Shown here piece by piece: positions 24,570-33,858 of a DNA stretch of 64,000 nucleotides. Below the pieces are notes generated by a model. It was not told the DNA's origin. It did not search any database and was given only the letters and a program-made list of their open reading frames with translations. This DNA is from Ichthyocystis sparus (GTDB lineage Bacteria; Pseudomonadota; Gammaproteobacteria; Burkholderiales; 2013Ark19i), in NCBI RefSeq assembly GCF_900078755.1, contig NZ_FKIH01000002.1; one strand, 5' to 3'. The translations under genes were made by a program, and so were the position numbers. How positions within the stretch are numbered: position 1 is the stretch's first letter; each line of letters starts with the position of its first letter.

Positions 24570-25382
24570 TTATGGTGCAGCAGGTGAAGAGGAGTTATTT
24601 CCACCACCACTGTCGTTATTTAATCCTTTTTCGTAGTCTCTTCCATATACGAATCCTATGCCAAACATAGCAGCTAGTATTACAATTATAATCAAAGCCC
24701 ATACGAAGAAACCGCAATATGTAGATGCACTAATACCACTGTGGCAACAACGAAAAACCAGTTCCTCCTCCTCCTCCTCAGGACCTCTTCTCACTGCATC
24801 AGCGTTTTGTGCTTCTTCTATACGACGTGCAGCACCTCCCATGACGAGGCTCATTCTTCCTGCAGGATGTCCAATTGCAGTTTCTCCATCAACACCATAT
24901 CTGGGCAACAATAGAAGTTGAAATTGGTCTCCATCACCCATAAGCCTACTCTCGTTACCTAAAATTGGCACTGAGTCATATGGGGGGGGGGGGTCAGTCA
25001 ATTCATAGTCAGTACTCCGTAGACTTGCAGGATCGGTAGAATAGGGGGGAGGTGGAAAGCCTACGGATACTGTCTCTTGATTGTTTCCACTTTGTTCACC
25101 CCTTATGCTATTTCCTTGATTATTTCCACCTTGTTCACCCCTTATGCTATTTCCTTGATTATTTCCACCTTGGTTACCCCTTCTGCCGTTACCCCCTCTT
25201 ATCCACCTAACTAATGACAATCCACCACTGGTACCTGTTGGTCTCATAGTACCAGTACCATTTTGCATACCCCCATCTGGTGTTTCATGATGCTCCATAG
25301 CCAATTCTACATGATCACCTTCCTGCGCCTCATTACCGGGAGACTCTCCTCCCATAGTGGTGACAGTTGTTGTATTATCCAT
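24570..25382 (-). CDS. C-terminally anchored protein with two PPPPY motifs (candidate effector 2)
   Basis: Unrecognised family, 270 residues. An acidic N-terminus is followed by a Gly/Asn/Gln-rich tandem repeat (about 70-101, unit GGNNQGNSIRGEQ), then PPPPY at 110-114 and at 131-135, LPRY (159-162), a Glu run (202-207), a Cys-containing segment and one membrane helix (about 223-246) with a short Gly/Asn/Ser tail. There is no Sec signal. The layout, PPxY motifs before a C-terminal anchor, recalls eukaryotic NEDD4 adaptors such as NDFIP; I infer mimicry, not homology. A strong AAGGAAGG precedes the ATG. A 12-base C tract encodes the second motif. Confidence 0.8.
   Translation of the reverse strand: MDNTTTVTTMGGESPGNEAQEGDHVELAMEHHETPDGGMQNGTGTMRPTGTSGGLSLVRWIRGGNGRRGNQGGNNQGNSIRGEQGGNNQGNSIRGEQSGNNQETVSVGFPPPPYSTDPASLRSTDYELTDPPPPYDSVPILGNESRLMGDGDQFQLLLLPRYGVDGETAIGHPAGRMSLVMGGAARRIEEAQNADAVRRGPEEEEEELVFRCCHSGISASTYCGFFVWALIIIVILAAMFGIGFVYGRDYEKGLNNDSGGGNNSSSPAAP
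24763..24780 (-). repeat. GAG triplet microsatellite
   Basis: Five GAG codons plus GAA on the coding strand give the Glu run of candidate effector 2. Slippage here would change length in frame. Confidence 0.8.
24982..24993 (-). repeat. Poly-C(12) tract inside a PPPPY codon run
   Basis: Twelve G on the plus strand, i.e. C12 on the coding strand, spans GA[C CCC CCC CCC CC]A TAT, which encodes D-PPPP-Y. With 12 bases the frame is open. With 11 the frame reads PPPHMTQCQF then TAG; with 13 it reads PPPPI then TGA. Either slip therefore truncates the protein before the membrane anchor. This is typical of contingency (phase-variable) loci. Confidence 0.75.
25082..25180 (-). repeat. 39-bp direct repeats, about 2.5 copies
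   Basis: Units 25082-25120 and 25121-25159 are nearly identical and 25160-25180 is a partial third copy. 39 bp is 13 codons, so copy-number change keeps the frame. They encode the Gly/Asn/Gln-rich part of candidate effector 2. Confidence 0.85.
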
Positions 25383-26610
25383 AAAACCAAATCCTTCCTT
25401 GATAAGCTAGATTTGCTTTGGTCTTATGCACTTCACATAAAAATAGATACTAGTGCGGCATTCATACTAGAACATGAAAAATCATGCGCCCATACTATTA
25501 TTATCATGAAGTAGCGCTCAAACTAACTATTATTAAGTTTTGCACATTGCATAACACACGGTTATCGTTATTATATGTATACCCTTTAGTCATAATGCCT
25601 AGATGACCATGGCCACTAATTATCACTCGTACGACAAAATTTGATAACAGAACCAAGTACCACTTTTTATAGTAGAACCAGGGATCATTTAACGTACATT
25701 AAGGCATCATTATTAATAAATTGGGAAAAACATCTAGGTTACTACTATAATTTTATGTACATAGGTTTTTGACTATTGATTTTTGTCTGCTTGGCGTAGC
25801 TTTTACCTAAAAATTTCAATATTGACATATTGGATAAAAAAATAGATTAAATTTTTTTATTATGAAGTAAGTATTTGAATGATTAGATTGCCATAGTTAG
25901 TAACAATTTTGCTGTTTTGTAAAAATATAATAATGACATACGTGTTTGCCCTAACATAAAAAATTAGAATTTATATGTCATGGATTACACCTAGATCGCT
26001 ATTAGGTTCACATAAACTTACATCTACTACCAAAGTAAGATAGCTATTTATTTTTCTTCTTTTATAATATTGGCAAATCTTCTTGTATAATATTGCAAAG
26101 TTAATCAATTAATTATCAATAATGTTTAATAGGTAAAAACATGTACTATGCTTGGATTTTAGTTTAGTGCATATTTATTGTTTATGACAAACTTATAATT
26201 TGATTATGGTCTGTTTTAGTATCTCGTATATCATGTAATAGATAGTTTAATTTATTAAATATTAACGCCGTTTGCTTTTTGTTAGTTTACATACATAAAT
26301 GTGTACCGAAACAGTATACAGATGTTCGTACGTTACATCCGTAGTCCTATTGAATTTGCTAGTACTGTATAAAGTACTAGATCTATCATAGGTTATTGTA
26401 TATTACTCGTAGGAGGTACAATCAGGTGTGTTTACGGTTTTGCTGGCCTTTAATTTATTACCTGTATAGTTTGCGGTTTAGTAATTTTAGACTAGTATAG
26501 AAGCTAATTTATGTGTCCAGCTCCAGTATCCTGGTTGCTTAATTTGGATATTATTTTTTCTACTTGTTTTTTGTAAAAATTCCTGTAGCACAGAAAAGCT
26601 GTTTCAAGTC
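25383..26610. other. Long gene-free AT-rich region
   Basis: About 1.2 kb with no credible open frame on either strand, unusual in this otherwise compact window. The left end must hold the promoter of candidate effector 2 and the right end the 3' region of the nhaD-like gene. I see A/T-rich sequence, one clean hairpin (26359-26380), and no tRNA, IS end or recognisable gene remnant. A small RNA or a fully decayed gene is possible. Confidence 0.55.
26359..26380. repeat. Perfect inverted repeat in the gene-free region
   Basis: CTAGTACT, a 6-base loop GTATAA, then AGTACTAG. An 8-bp perfect stem, not followed by a T-run on either strand, so more like a protein-binding site or RNA stem than a terminator. 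Confidence 0.5.
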
Positions 26611-27795
26611 CTATACCGCTATGTGTATCAAGTAGAATCCAACGACGAAGGATAGTATTAATGGCAGTGACAGCCATTCCCTAATAGTTCTTCCCTTTTT
26701 TAGGTGGTGGGTTAGTATTATACCAGCAGAAGATCCAAACCATAAAAGTGATCCACCAAATCCAACAGAGAATGCAAGTAATGGCCAGTTATATCCTTTT
26801 TGTTCGATGGCCATAGCAGTCAATGGTATATTATCAATACAGGCTGATACTATACCTATAATTAGCGTAGAAAGTGCAGATGGCGTTGGCAGCGATGAGA
26901 TATTTATTAGGTGAGCGTTTACAATAAGTCCTAGCAGTATTATATGTCCAGACATATTACCTATAATGTTTTTTCGTGGAATGTTTCTGGTAATCGCAGT
27001 TAGGAAACACATAAAAAGCATGAATATGCCAGTAATTGGGTAATCTTTAATAAGTTGCGTATCCGTGTATCTGTTCTTTATTGAGTTGGTTACTATGAGC
27101 ATTAACAATAAAAAAGCAACTAATAGCAATCTGGTTTTGTCCACTGGTAAGTGAGTTTTGTCTACCGGTAAATGAGTTTCGTTATTACTTGACATACCTT
27201 GACAGTTTTCTATTTTAGTTTTTTTGTACTGATTTAATGAGGCTGGGATACCAAATAAAAATAAAGCAATTACTGAACCGTAGAATGCATAGATAAGCTT
27301 TGTCGCAGGAACACCTGAAAGCCACAGCATAGTAGTTGTGGTATCGCCAAGTGCGCTTCCAGCCCCACCGGCGTTAGCTGCAGCTACTATAGCAGCAATA
27401 AATTGTACACTTATGTTGCCTATGATCTTTTGAGCTACAGTTCCGCACACAAGAGCCGCAAGTATATTATCTAGAAATGTAGATAGGAGAAAAGTAATCA
27501 ATAGTAAACAGAAGTATCCCATGGCATTTCTAGGAATGATGCGCTTTATTACAAGGGTTATTCGGGATCGTTCAATGTGCTCTGATACAAAAGAGAAAGT
27601 TGTCAATATAAAAAATAAATCTATTAGGAAAGTAATGTTAGATGTTATTGGTAGAAAAATATTACCCAATGATTCGTGACTAACTAGTAATCTACTGGCA
27701 ACAATAGATACAGATCCCGCAAAAATAAAAAACTTACTGTGTTTTTCAAAAAGAGCTATGCATAACACTGAAAGTAGAAAAAAAAATATGTCCAT
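26611..27795 (-). CDS. nhaD: NhaD-type Na+/H+ antiporter
   Basis: An ion-transporter-superfamily membrane protein with about 10-12 hydrophobic segments. The signature FLDNILAALVCGTVAQ followed by ANAGGAGSALGDTTTTMLWLSG matches the NhaD pattern, and the second half has the related CIDNIPLTAMAIE and VGFGGSLLWFGSSAG. At 394 residues it is somewhat short for NhaD. A hydrophilic loop contains a duplicated heptapeptide (THLPVDK twice). It would exchange sodium for protons across the inner membrane; ion preference is inferred. Confidence 0.85.
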   Translation of the reverse strand: MDIFFFLLSVLCIALFEKHSKFFIFAGSVSIVASRLLVSHESLGNIFLPITSNITFLIDLFFILTTFSFVSEHIERSRITLVIKRIIPRNAMGYFCLLLITFLLSTFLDNILAALVCGTVAQKIIGNISVQFIAAIVAAANAGGAGSALGDTTTTMLWLSGVPATKLIYAFYGSVIALFLFGIPASLNQYKKTKIENCQGMSSNNETHLPVDKTHLPVDKTRLLLVAFLLLMLIVTNSIKNRYTDTQLIKDYPITGIFMLFMCFLTAITRNIPRKNIIGNMSGHIILLGLIVNAHLINISSLPTPSALSTLIIGIVSACIDNIPLTAMAIEQKGYNWPLLAFSVGFGGSLLWFGSSAGIILTHHLKKGRTIREWLSLPLILSFVVGFYLIHIAV

Positions 27796-27844
27796 TTTTT
27801 ATCCCTGATATAGCTACTAATAATTGCTAAATATTAATTGGTAG

Positions 27845-29671
27845 CTATTCAACTGTTACAGACTTTGCTAGATTTCGTGGTTTATCAATCTCCAACCTGC
27901 GTGCTTGAGCTGTAAATCTAGCTAACTGTTGAATAATAATGCTCATGCAAAATGGTCTGCACAATCTGTTGATATTGTTGATAAATATTCCCTTACCATC
28001 TACACTTAGACCATCTCCAACTGCCATGATGAGTGTTTCCCCTTTTCTGGTTGTTACTTGCGAATGGTGTGCACGTACTTGGGAGAACACATTGCTATTG
28101 GTTATGATAAATACCACAAGAAGTTTGTCGTCAACCATTGCCAATGGACCATGCTTGAACTCTCCAGATGAGTATCCCTCAGCGTGAATATATGCCAATT
28201 CCTTTATTTTTAGTGCTGCCTCCAGGGCCAGTGAGTAATCTTCATTCTTTCCTAGAAAAATTATGTTTTGTTGTTGACTAAATTGTTTTGCATAGTTAAC
28301 AAATACATTCTCATTCATACTCAGTACTTCTTTCATGGAAGAAGGAATCGTACGCACCATATTACAAAGATTAACTATTTCATCTTTACTTGCACATGGT
28401 TTTTTTGATTTGAGTGAAATTGCTAAAATAAGTAGGCACAATAGCTGCGATGAAAAAGTCTTTGTTGAAGCTACACTTATCTCAATTCCAGCTCGTATGT
28501 TCCAGAAAAAGTCAGTTTTTCTCGCTAAAGTTGAGTTTTCAGCGTTACATAAAGCTAAAGTCAGTGCTTTTTTTGTAGTTGGCATGCGCGAAAGAGCCGC
28601 CAATGTATCTGCTGTTTCTCCTGATTGAGAAATAAATATTACTAGACTGTTATCTAGTATTTGGCATGGGTATCCTTTAAACTGACTGGCTATATCAACT
28701 TCCGTATGAATTTCTGCAATATCCTCTAACCAGTTTTTTGCGAGAACAGCTGCATGGTAACTACTTCCACAACCAATAATATAAACATTTTGAATGTCAT
28801 TAAGTGACTGCCAAAACTCTTTTGTTAATTCATCGTTTGGAGAAACGCCATCATTATCTATAAAACGATCTATTATGTTTGATAGTACTTGCGGCTGTTC
28901 GTACGTTTCTTTTTCCATAAACGTGTTGTACTTGGAATTAAGTTGAAAGTGGTTGCTGGGAAATATAATTTTTCTTTCGTGACGTTTTACTGTAATTTTA
29001 TTTTTATCGATAATGTGTATACCATTTGGCGAGCAATGTGCTATATCATAGTCCTGTAATTCAGAAAAGTTAGTGCTCAGATGTGCTATACCTAGTGGAT
29101 CAGACGATGCTAGTATGCCCCATATTGTTTTTGCTACCACTATAGGAGAAGAATATTTAGTTATATATATCTCTCTTGGGAATTCTGTATCTATAACCGC
29201 TAAGGCGAAAGATCCCTCTATGAGTCTCGTAGTGTTTATTATGGCGTCAAGTGTGCTAAGGCCCTTATTTTTTTTCCACCAAACTATTATGGATGCTAGT
29301 ACTTCGGAGTCAGTCTCAGAAGATAGTGGTTCAGTATTAGGGAATTTAACTAAGAGTTCTCTGACGTTTTCTACGATACCATTATGTGCTAATACGATGT
29401 TCTCGAATAGCAAGGGGTGGACGTTTCTTTCATTGAGTTGTCCATGTGTGGCCCACCTTGTGTGTCCTATTCCGGTAGTGCCGAATAGCCCCTGTTCCTC
29501 TGTTTTCTTTTTAAGCTCAGATATTCTTCCTACTGTTCGTATTCTATGAGTTTGTGGAGTTGTCACAGCTATCCCCGCTGAATCGTATCCCCTGTACTCT
29601 AGGGCCTCCAAACTTTTTATGATAGCCGGCACAACGTTTTCCCGGGATAATGCTGCTACTATTCCACACAT
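27845..29671 (-). CDS. glmS: Glutamine-fructose-6-phosphate aminotransferase
   Basis: First step of UDP-GlcNAc synthesis for peptidoglycan and LPS. N-terminal glutaminase with Cys after the initiator Met (MCGIVAA), RGYDSAGIA and GHTRWATHG. Two SIS domains follow (IGCGSSYHAAVLAKNWLE, SQSGETADT, ELAYIHAEGYSSGEFKHGP), ending in KPRNLAKSVTVE as expected. 608 residues, full length. It is followed upstream on the same strand by glmU, giving a glmU-glmS pair. Confidence 0.98.
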   Translation of the reverse strand: MCGIVAALSRENVVPAIIKSLEALEYRGYDSAGIAVTTPQTHRIRTVGRISELKKKTEEQGLFGTTGIGHTRWATHGQLNERNVHPLLFENIVLAHNGIVENVRELLVKFPNTEPLSSETDSEVLASIIVWWKKNKGLSTLDAIINTTRLIEGSFALAVIDTEFPREIYITKYSSPIVVAKTIWGILASSDPLGIAHLSTNFSELQDYDIAHCSPNGIHIIDKNKITVKRHERKIIFPSNHFQLNSKYNTFMEKETYEQPQVLSNIIDRFIDNDGVSPNDELTKEFWQSLNDIQNVYIIGCGSSYHAAVLAKNWLEDIAEIHTEVDIASQFKGYPCQILDNSLVIFISQSGETADTLAALSRMPTTKKALTLALCNAENSTLARKTDFFWNIRAGIEISVASTKTFSSQLLCLLILAISLKSKKPCASKDEIVNLCNMVRTIPSSMKEVLSMNENVFVNYAKQFSQQQNIIFLGKNEDYSLALEAALKIKELAYIHAEGYSSGEFKHGPLAMVDDKLLVVFIITNSNVFSQVRAHHSQVTTRKGETLIMAVGDGLSVDGKGIFINNINRLCRPFCMSIIIQQLARFTAQARRLEIDKPRNLAKSVTVE

Positions 29672-29775
29672 TGACGGTTTCTTTCCTGCAAATAAGTAAA
29701 TTGGTAGAAAGCTGGATTATGCCGTAAAAATTATCAGTTAATGTCTCTTTTATCACAAACGGTGTTGTTTTCTTT

Positions 29776-31131
29776 CTAAGATTTGATTTTTCTCTTAGAA
29801 ATTACTTTTTGATGAATGCGTGATGTGGCTATGGATTGGTTAGGGACGTTTTTTGTAATGGTACTTCCAGCACCTATTGTTGCATTACTTCCAATAGATA
29901 TAGGTGCTATTAGCTGAGTTCCAGATCCTATGAAACTGTCGTTTCCTATGTGGGTAGGATTTTTTTTATGTCCATCAAAGTTGCACGTTATTGTACCTGC
30001 TCCTACTAATACCTGCGTTCCTATGGTGGCATCACCAATATAAGATAAGTGATTTATTTTGCAGCCATCTCCAATAGAAGAATTCTTAACTTCTACGAAA
30101 TTTCCAATTTTTGTGTGATGTTGTAAGTTTGTGCATGGGCGAATACGTGCAAACGGTCCTATGGATGAATTCATGCCTACAGTGCTGCCTTCAATTATAC
30201 TGTTCGGTAGAATTTCACTGTTATCCTGTATTGTTGAGTCACGTATATAACAGTTTGGTCCCACAGTAACATTCTTTCCCAGATGTACTTTTCCGACGAA
30301 CACACAGTTGATGTCTATGAATACATCTTCATCACATTTAAGCACTCCTCTAATATCTATTCGCGACGAATCAGCTAATCTAGTTCCATGTGCCATGAGA
30401 TGTTCTGCTCGATTTTTCTGTAATCTACGTTCAACTTGTTCTAGTTGCTTGGCATCGTTGATTCCTAGGATTTCGTATGGATTTTCTGGACTTATAGACT
30501 CTACTGCTACCTTTTCTAGTGAAGCTTTTCTAACAATGTCGGTTAAGTAATATTCACCTTGTCTATTATGTGCTTCCAATGAGGTTAACCACCTGCGGAG
30601 CATGGTTGTGCCGGAACAATAGATACCACAGTTAACTTCATTAATTTTTTTCTCTTCTAAATTGGCATCTTTTTCTTCAATTATATCGATTATTTTGTTG
30701 TTCTTATCGCGAATAATCCTACCATAATGTGATGGATCCGATAAACTTTCTGTTACTAATGTGAGACTTGCTTTTTTTTGATTGTGAAAATTCACTGTTT
30801 TTTGAAGAGTGGGTGCACTCACAAGCGGCATATCTGCGCATAATATGAGACACACATCATCATTATCAATCAGATTAAGTCCTATCAGAGCAGCAGATCC
30901 GGTTCCAGTAGGTTCATCTTGTTCTGCCCAGAGAATGCTATCTTTACCAACAAGTGATTGCAAATCCTTCTTGTTTTTTCCACATACAATAACTACTCTA
31001 TGTGCACCTATGGTTTGTACAGTCTCTACAATATGACTAATAATTGGAACGCCAGCCAGTGGTTGGAGTACCTTAGGCTTATGGGAGCGCATACGAGTGC
31101 TTCTACCGGCGGCAAGGATGATTATATTCAT
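29776..31131 (-). CDS. glmU: Bifunctional GlmU (acetyltransferase / uridyltransferase)
   Basis: Acetylates glucosamine-1-P and then forms UDP-GlcNAc. The N-terminal pyrophosphorylase has IILAAGRSTRMRSHKPKVL and the C-terminal left-handed beta-helix has hexapeptide repeats (GPFARIRPCTNL, KIGNFVEVKNSSIGDG, VGAGTITCNFDGHKK). The start MNIIILAAG (ATG 31131) fits the family; a GTG at 31152 would add seven residues. Just over 100 bp separates it from glmS. Confidence 0.97.
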   Translation of the reverse strand: MNIIILAAGRSTRMRSHKPKVLQPLAGVPIISHIVETVQTIGAHRVVIVCGKNKKDLQSLVGKDSILWAEQDEPTGTGSAALIGLNLIDNDDVCLILCADMPLVSAPTLQKTVNFHNQKKASLTLVTESLSDPSHYGRIIRDKNNKIIDIIEEKDANLEEKKINEVNCGIYCSGTTMLRRWLTSLEAHNRQGEYYLTDIVRKASLEKVAVESISPENPYEILGINDAKQLEQVERRLQKNRAEHLMAHGTRLADSSRIDIRGVLKCDEDVFIDINCVFVGKVHLGKNVTVGPNCYIRDSTIQDNSEILPNSIIEGSTVGMNSSIGPFARIRPCTNLQHHTKIGNFVEVKNSSIGDGCKINHLSYIGDATIGTQVLVGAGTITCNFDGHKKNPTHIGNDSFIGSGTQLIAPISIGSNATIGAGSTITKNVPNQSIATSRIHQKVISKRKIKS

Positions 31132-31279
31132 GGATGTTGTACAGTTAAGCACTCATTCATTGGAACAAACGAAAAGCTACCTGCTCTTGCCCTGATGATA
31201 TCACCTAATTGAGGTTATTACGATACCGATTAGGTGTGTCTATTTATTCTTTAAGGGTGTTTTGTAAACATAGGGCTGA

Positions 31280-31810
31280 ATGTATATAGTGCTGGTAGCT
31301 ACTTTTGAGACAAGGATCTTTCTCTTGGGGCCAGGAAAGAGTTTTTATTGGGAAGCTACCGATAGCGATCATGGATTAAGCAGCCTAATTGATGCCTTTA
31401 TGTTATGGGCTGATTCCGCACTAAAAGACCAGGATCCAAGTGTTGTTGTGTCTTTGACCTTAGTTTTTGATGAATTGTATATGAATGCATTGATGCACGG
31501 ATACAAGAAGACCCCTACCTATTTTTGGGTTTCAATACACGCATTTGTGCAAAGAGATAAAGTTATTGCTATTTACAGAGATAAGGCCGTAAAGTTTAAT
31601 CCGCTTCTTATATCTACAAAAGATCGTGATCACTTTGTAGATAGACCCATAGAAGAAATTGCTCTAGGGGGCCTAGGAATACATATTATAAGAAAATTTG
31701 TAGATGATATAAGCTACAGCTTTGTAGACGATTGTAACGTGGTTACGGTAACCAAGAGACTACAAGTACCCGGCACCCGAGGGGCAAGCACGGGACCAGA
31801 TACTTACTAA
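31280..31810 (+). CDS. RsbW/SpoIIAB-like ATP-binding protein (anti-sigma kinase type)
   Basis: A 176-residue GHKL ATPase of the HATPase_c_2 type. N-box FDELYMNALMHGY, a G1-like YRDKAVKFNPL, and a G2 box ALGGLGIHIIRKFVDDISY. Such proteins bind or phosphorylate anti-anti-sigma (STAS) partners and control sigma factors or phosphatases. No STAS, PP2C or sigma-factor gene lies beside it, so its partner is unknown. It is the only plus-strand gene between glmU and hpf. Confidence 0.8.
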   Translation: MYIVLVATFETRIFLLGPGKSFYWEATDSDHGLSSLIDAFMLWADSALKDQDPSVVVSLTLVFDELYMNALMHGYKKTPTYFWVSIHAFVQRDKVIAIYRDKAVKFNPLLISTKDRDHFVDRPIEEIALGGLGIHIIRKFVDDISYSFVDDCNVVTVTKRLQVPGTRGASTGPDTY

Positions 31811-31823
31811 AATAATACCCCAC

Positions 31824-32159
31824 CTAATCCACAGGGTGTTTTTTATTCACAGAGTTTATAGATCTACGTAGTTCCGCGCGCTTCTTGCCCTTTTCCTTAG
31901 ATACTACCTTGTTAAGTTGTATTGCAGCAGTGCTTACTACATCGTAGATGTCACTACCCCCCTCCTGCACCGACATACTACGGTGTCCTACGTTACATTG
32001 AGCCTTAGCGAGCCTGGACTCCTTCTCCTTGCTCAGAACAACCCTGACCTTATCGACGGTGCGACTAATTGACCTGAGAGCTCCAATAAACTTTTTCTCC
32101 GTAAACTCCTTGAGAGCTTTTGTAGGGCGTATATTCTTCCCGAATACTATGATCTCCAT
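31824..32159 (-). CDS. hpf: Ribosome hibernation promoting factor
   Basis: A 111-residue short HPF/RaiA-family protein: IIVFGKNIRPTKALKEFTEKK at the N-terminus, KVRVVLSKEKE and a DIYDVVSTAAIQLNKVVSKEKGK segment with the basic 30S-binding helix. It dimerises or inactivates ribosomes in stationary phase. AGGAGG lies ideally before the ATG. It is not next to rpoN, the common neighbour in proteobacteria. Confidence 0.93.
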   Translation of the reverse strand: MEIIVFGKNIRPTKALKEFTEKKFIGALRSISRTVDKVRVVLSKEKESRLAKAQCNVGHRSMSVQEGGSDIYDVVSTAAIQLNKVVSKEKGKKRAELRRSINSVNKKHPVD

Positions 32160-32302
32160 AACAGCCTCCTAATCTACACTTTTGTTTTTGGCAAAAGAAG
32201 CATCAGTGTTCTTGTTTTCCTTGTACCTACACGATAAATGCTATTGCAACATTATATACCACACTGTTGTATAGGATGTGTACACATATTTGGCTGTTAT
32301 AA

Positions 32303-32749
32303 CTATTGTTTATGGGAAAATATGTCATTTATTGTATCTAGGGAAAAACCCTTATTTTTTAGGAACAAGCGTTGCTTTGCAGGAGACATTGATGGTTGCT
32401 GACGAAGTCTCTTTGCTATTAGCTTGGATGCGACTTCAGGTTCGTTGTTTTGAACCTTTTTAAGTTCTTCCACGATTAGCGCATCGTCTATATCATGTGC
32501 TTTCAAAAATTTCTTTATGTAATATGCACCGTGATTTGTGGATTTTACAGAACACACACTACTAGCGAAACGTTTATTTGAGAGAGCTCCATCATTTGCC
32601 AGAGCAAAAATAACCGAATAAACAACTTCTTCCTCACAGCAGTAGCGCATAAGTAAGGAAATAAGCTCCTTTTGAGAGTATTCTCTACGTGCCAAAGCCC
32701 TTATGCCTCTATGGTATAGAGAATCAAATAACTCTTTGTTATTATTCAT
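32303..32749 (-). CDS. recX: RecA regulator RecX
   Basis: A small helical protein (148 residues) that modulates RecA filaments. It has the N-terminal ALARREYSQKELISLLMRY of RecX, and the second repeat NDGALSNKRFASSVCSVKSTNHGAYYI. It lies 14 bp downstream of recA on the same strand, the usual arrangement. Confidence 0.92.
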   Translation of the reverse strand: MNNNKELFDSLYHRGIRALARREYSQKELISLLMRYCCEEEVVYSVIFALANDGALSNKRFASSVCSVKSTNHGAYYIKKFLKAHDIDDALIVEELKKVQNNEPEVASKLIAKRLRQQPSMSPAKQRLFLKNKGFSLDTINDIFSHKQ

Positions 32750-32763
32750 GTTTTTACACTGAA

Positions 32764-33858
32764 CTACTGATCAGCTAGTACCAGAGATTTTTCACTTCCT
32801 TGCACATTGCCCCCTTCGGTAGTGCTTTGTGCATTGTCGTCCTTAGCTGTGCTTTTTTTAGTAACTTTTGAACGAATACTGCGTTCCATGATCTGATTTA
32901 TTATGTCAGATGATATGTCTGGATTTTTTTTCATAAATTCGCGAGCATTGTCTTTGCCTTGGCCTATCTTTTGTCCTTTGTAGCTGTACCAAGATCCTGA
33001 CTTATCTATTATCTTTAAGCTTACTCCAAGATCTATTGATTCACCCTCACGAGATATTCCCTCATCATACAAAATATCGAATTCTGCCTGCTTGAAAGGA
33101 GCAGCGATTTTATTCTTTACTACTTTAGCTCTAGTTTCTGAGCCTATTATTTCATCACCATGTTTTATGGTTCCTATGCGGCGAATATCTACACGTACAG
33201 ACGAGTAAAACTTGAGCGCATTACCGCCCGTTGTTGTTTCTGGATTTCCAAACATAACACCGATTTTCATGCGAATCTGGTTTATGAAAATAACTAGCGT
33301 GTTTGTTTTTTTGATATGTCCCGTTAGTTTTCTCAGCGCTTGACTCATCAATCTAGCCTGCAGTCCCACATGGGAGTCTCCCATTTCTCCCTCAATTTCA
33401 GCGCGAGGAGTAAGTGCTGCAACTGAGTCAACTACTATGAGGTCTATGCCTCCAGATCGCACCAGCATGTCACAAATCTCTAATGCCTGTTCACCTGTAT
33501 CTGGTTGTGATACAAGAAGATCATCTATCTTTACACCTAATTTAGCAGCGTATTGCAGATCCAAGGCGTGTTCTGCGTCTATGAATGCCGCGGTCCCACC
33601 TGATTTTTGAATATTTGCTACTACGTGTAAGGTAAGTGATGTTTTTCCAGACGACTCAGGACCGTAAATTTCTACCACTCTTCCTTTGGGAAATCCACCT
33701 ATACCTAGCGCTATGTCAAGGCCTATTGAGCCGGAAGATACTTCCTGTATGTCTTCTACTTCAGTTTTGTCACCCATTCGAATAATAGCCCCACGACCAA
33801 ACTGCTTTTCTATCTGAGCAATGGCGACAGACAGGGCTTTTTCACGATTATTTTCCAT
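32764..33858 (-). CDS. recA: Recombinase RecA
   Basis: Strand exchange in homologous recombination and SOS co-protease. Walker A GPESSGKTSLT, Walker B LIVVDSVAAL, the L1/L2 regions (EIEGEMGDSHVGLQARLMSQ, NQIRMKIGVMFGNPETTTGG), 364 residues. The C-terminal tail is Ser/Thr/Asp-rich. The RBS CAGGAG lies within the palindrome CCTGATATCAGG (33869-33880). I could not find a convincing LexA box upstream. Confidence 0.98.
   Translation of the reverse strand: MENNREKALSVAIAQIEKQFGRGAIIRMGDKTEVEDIQEVSSGSIGLDIALGIGGFPKGRVVEIYGPESSGKTSLTLHVVANIQKSGGTAAFIDAEHALDLQYAAKLGVKIDDLLVSQPDTGEQALEICDMLVRSGGIDLIVVDSVAALTPRAEIEGEMGDSHVGLQARLMSQALRKLTGHIKKTNTLVIFINQIRMKIGVMFGNPETTTGGNALKFYSSVRVDIRRIGTIKHGDEIIGSETRAKVVKNKIAAPFKQAEFDILYDEGISREGESIDLGVSLKIIDKSGSWYSYKGQKIGQGKDNAREFMKKNPDISSDIINQIMERSIRSKVTKKSTAKDDNAQSTTEGGNVQGSEKSLVLADQ

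Noticed and set aside
29073..29549. 158-codon plus-strand frame inside glmS
   Set aside because: Antisense shadow of a complete, conserved glmS.
32160..32302. Sigma54 promoter before hpf
   Set aside because: TGGTATATAATGTTGCA resembles -24/-12 but the GG to GC spacing is one base too long.
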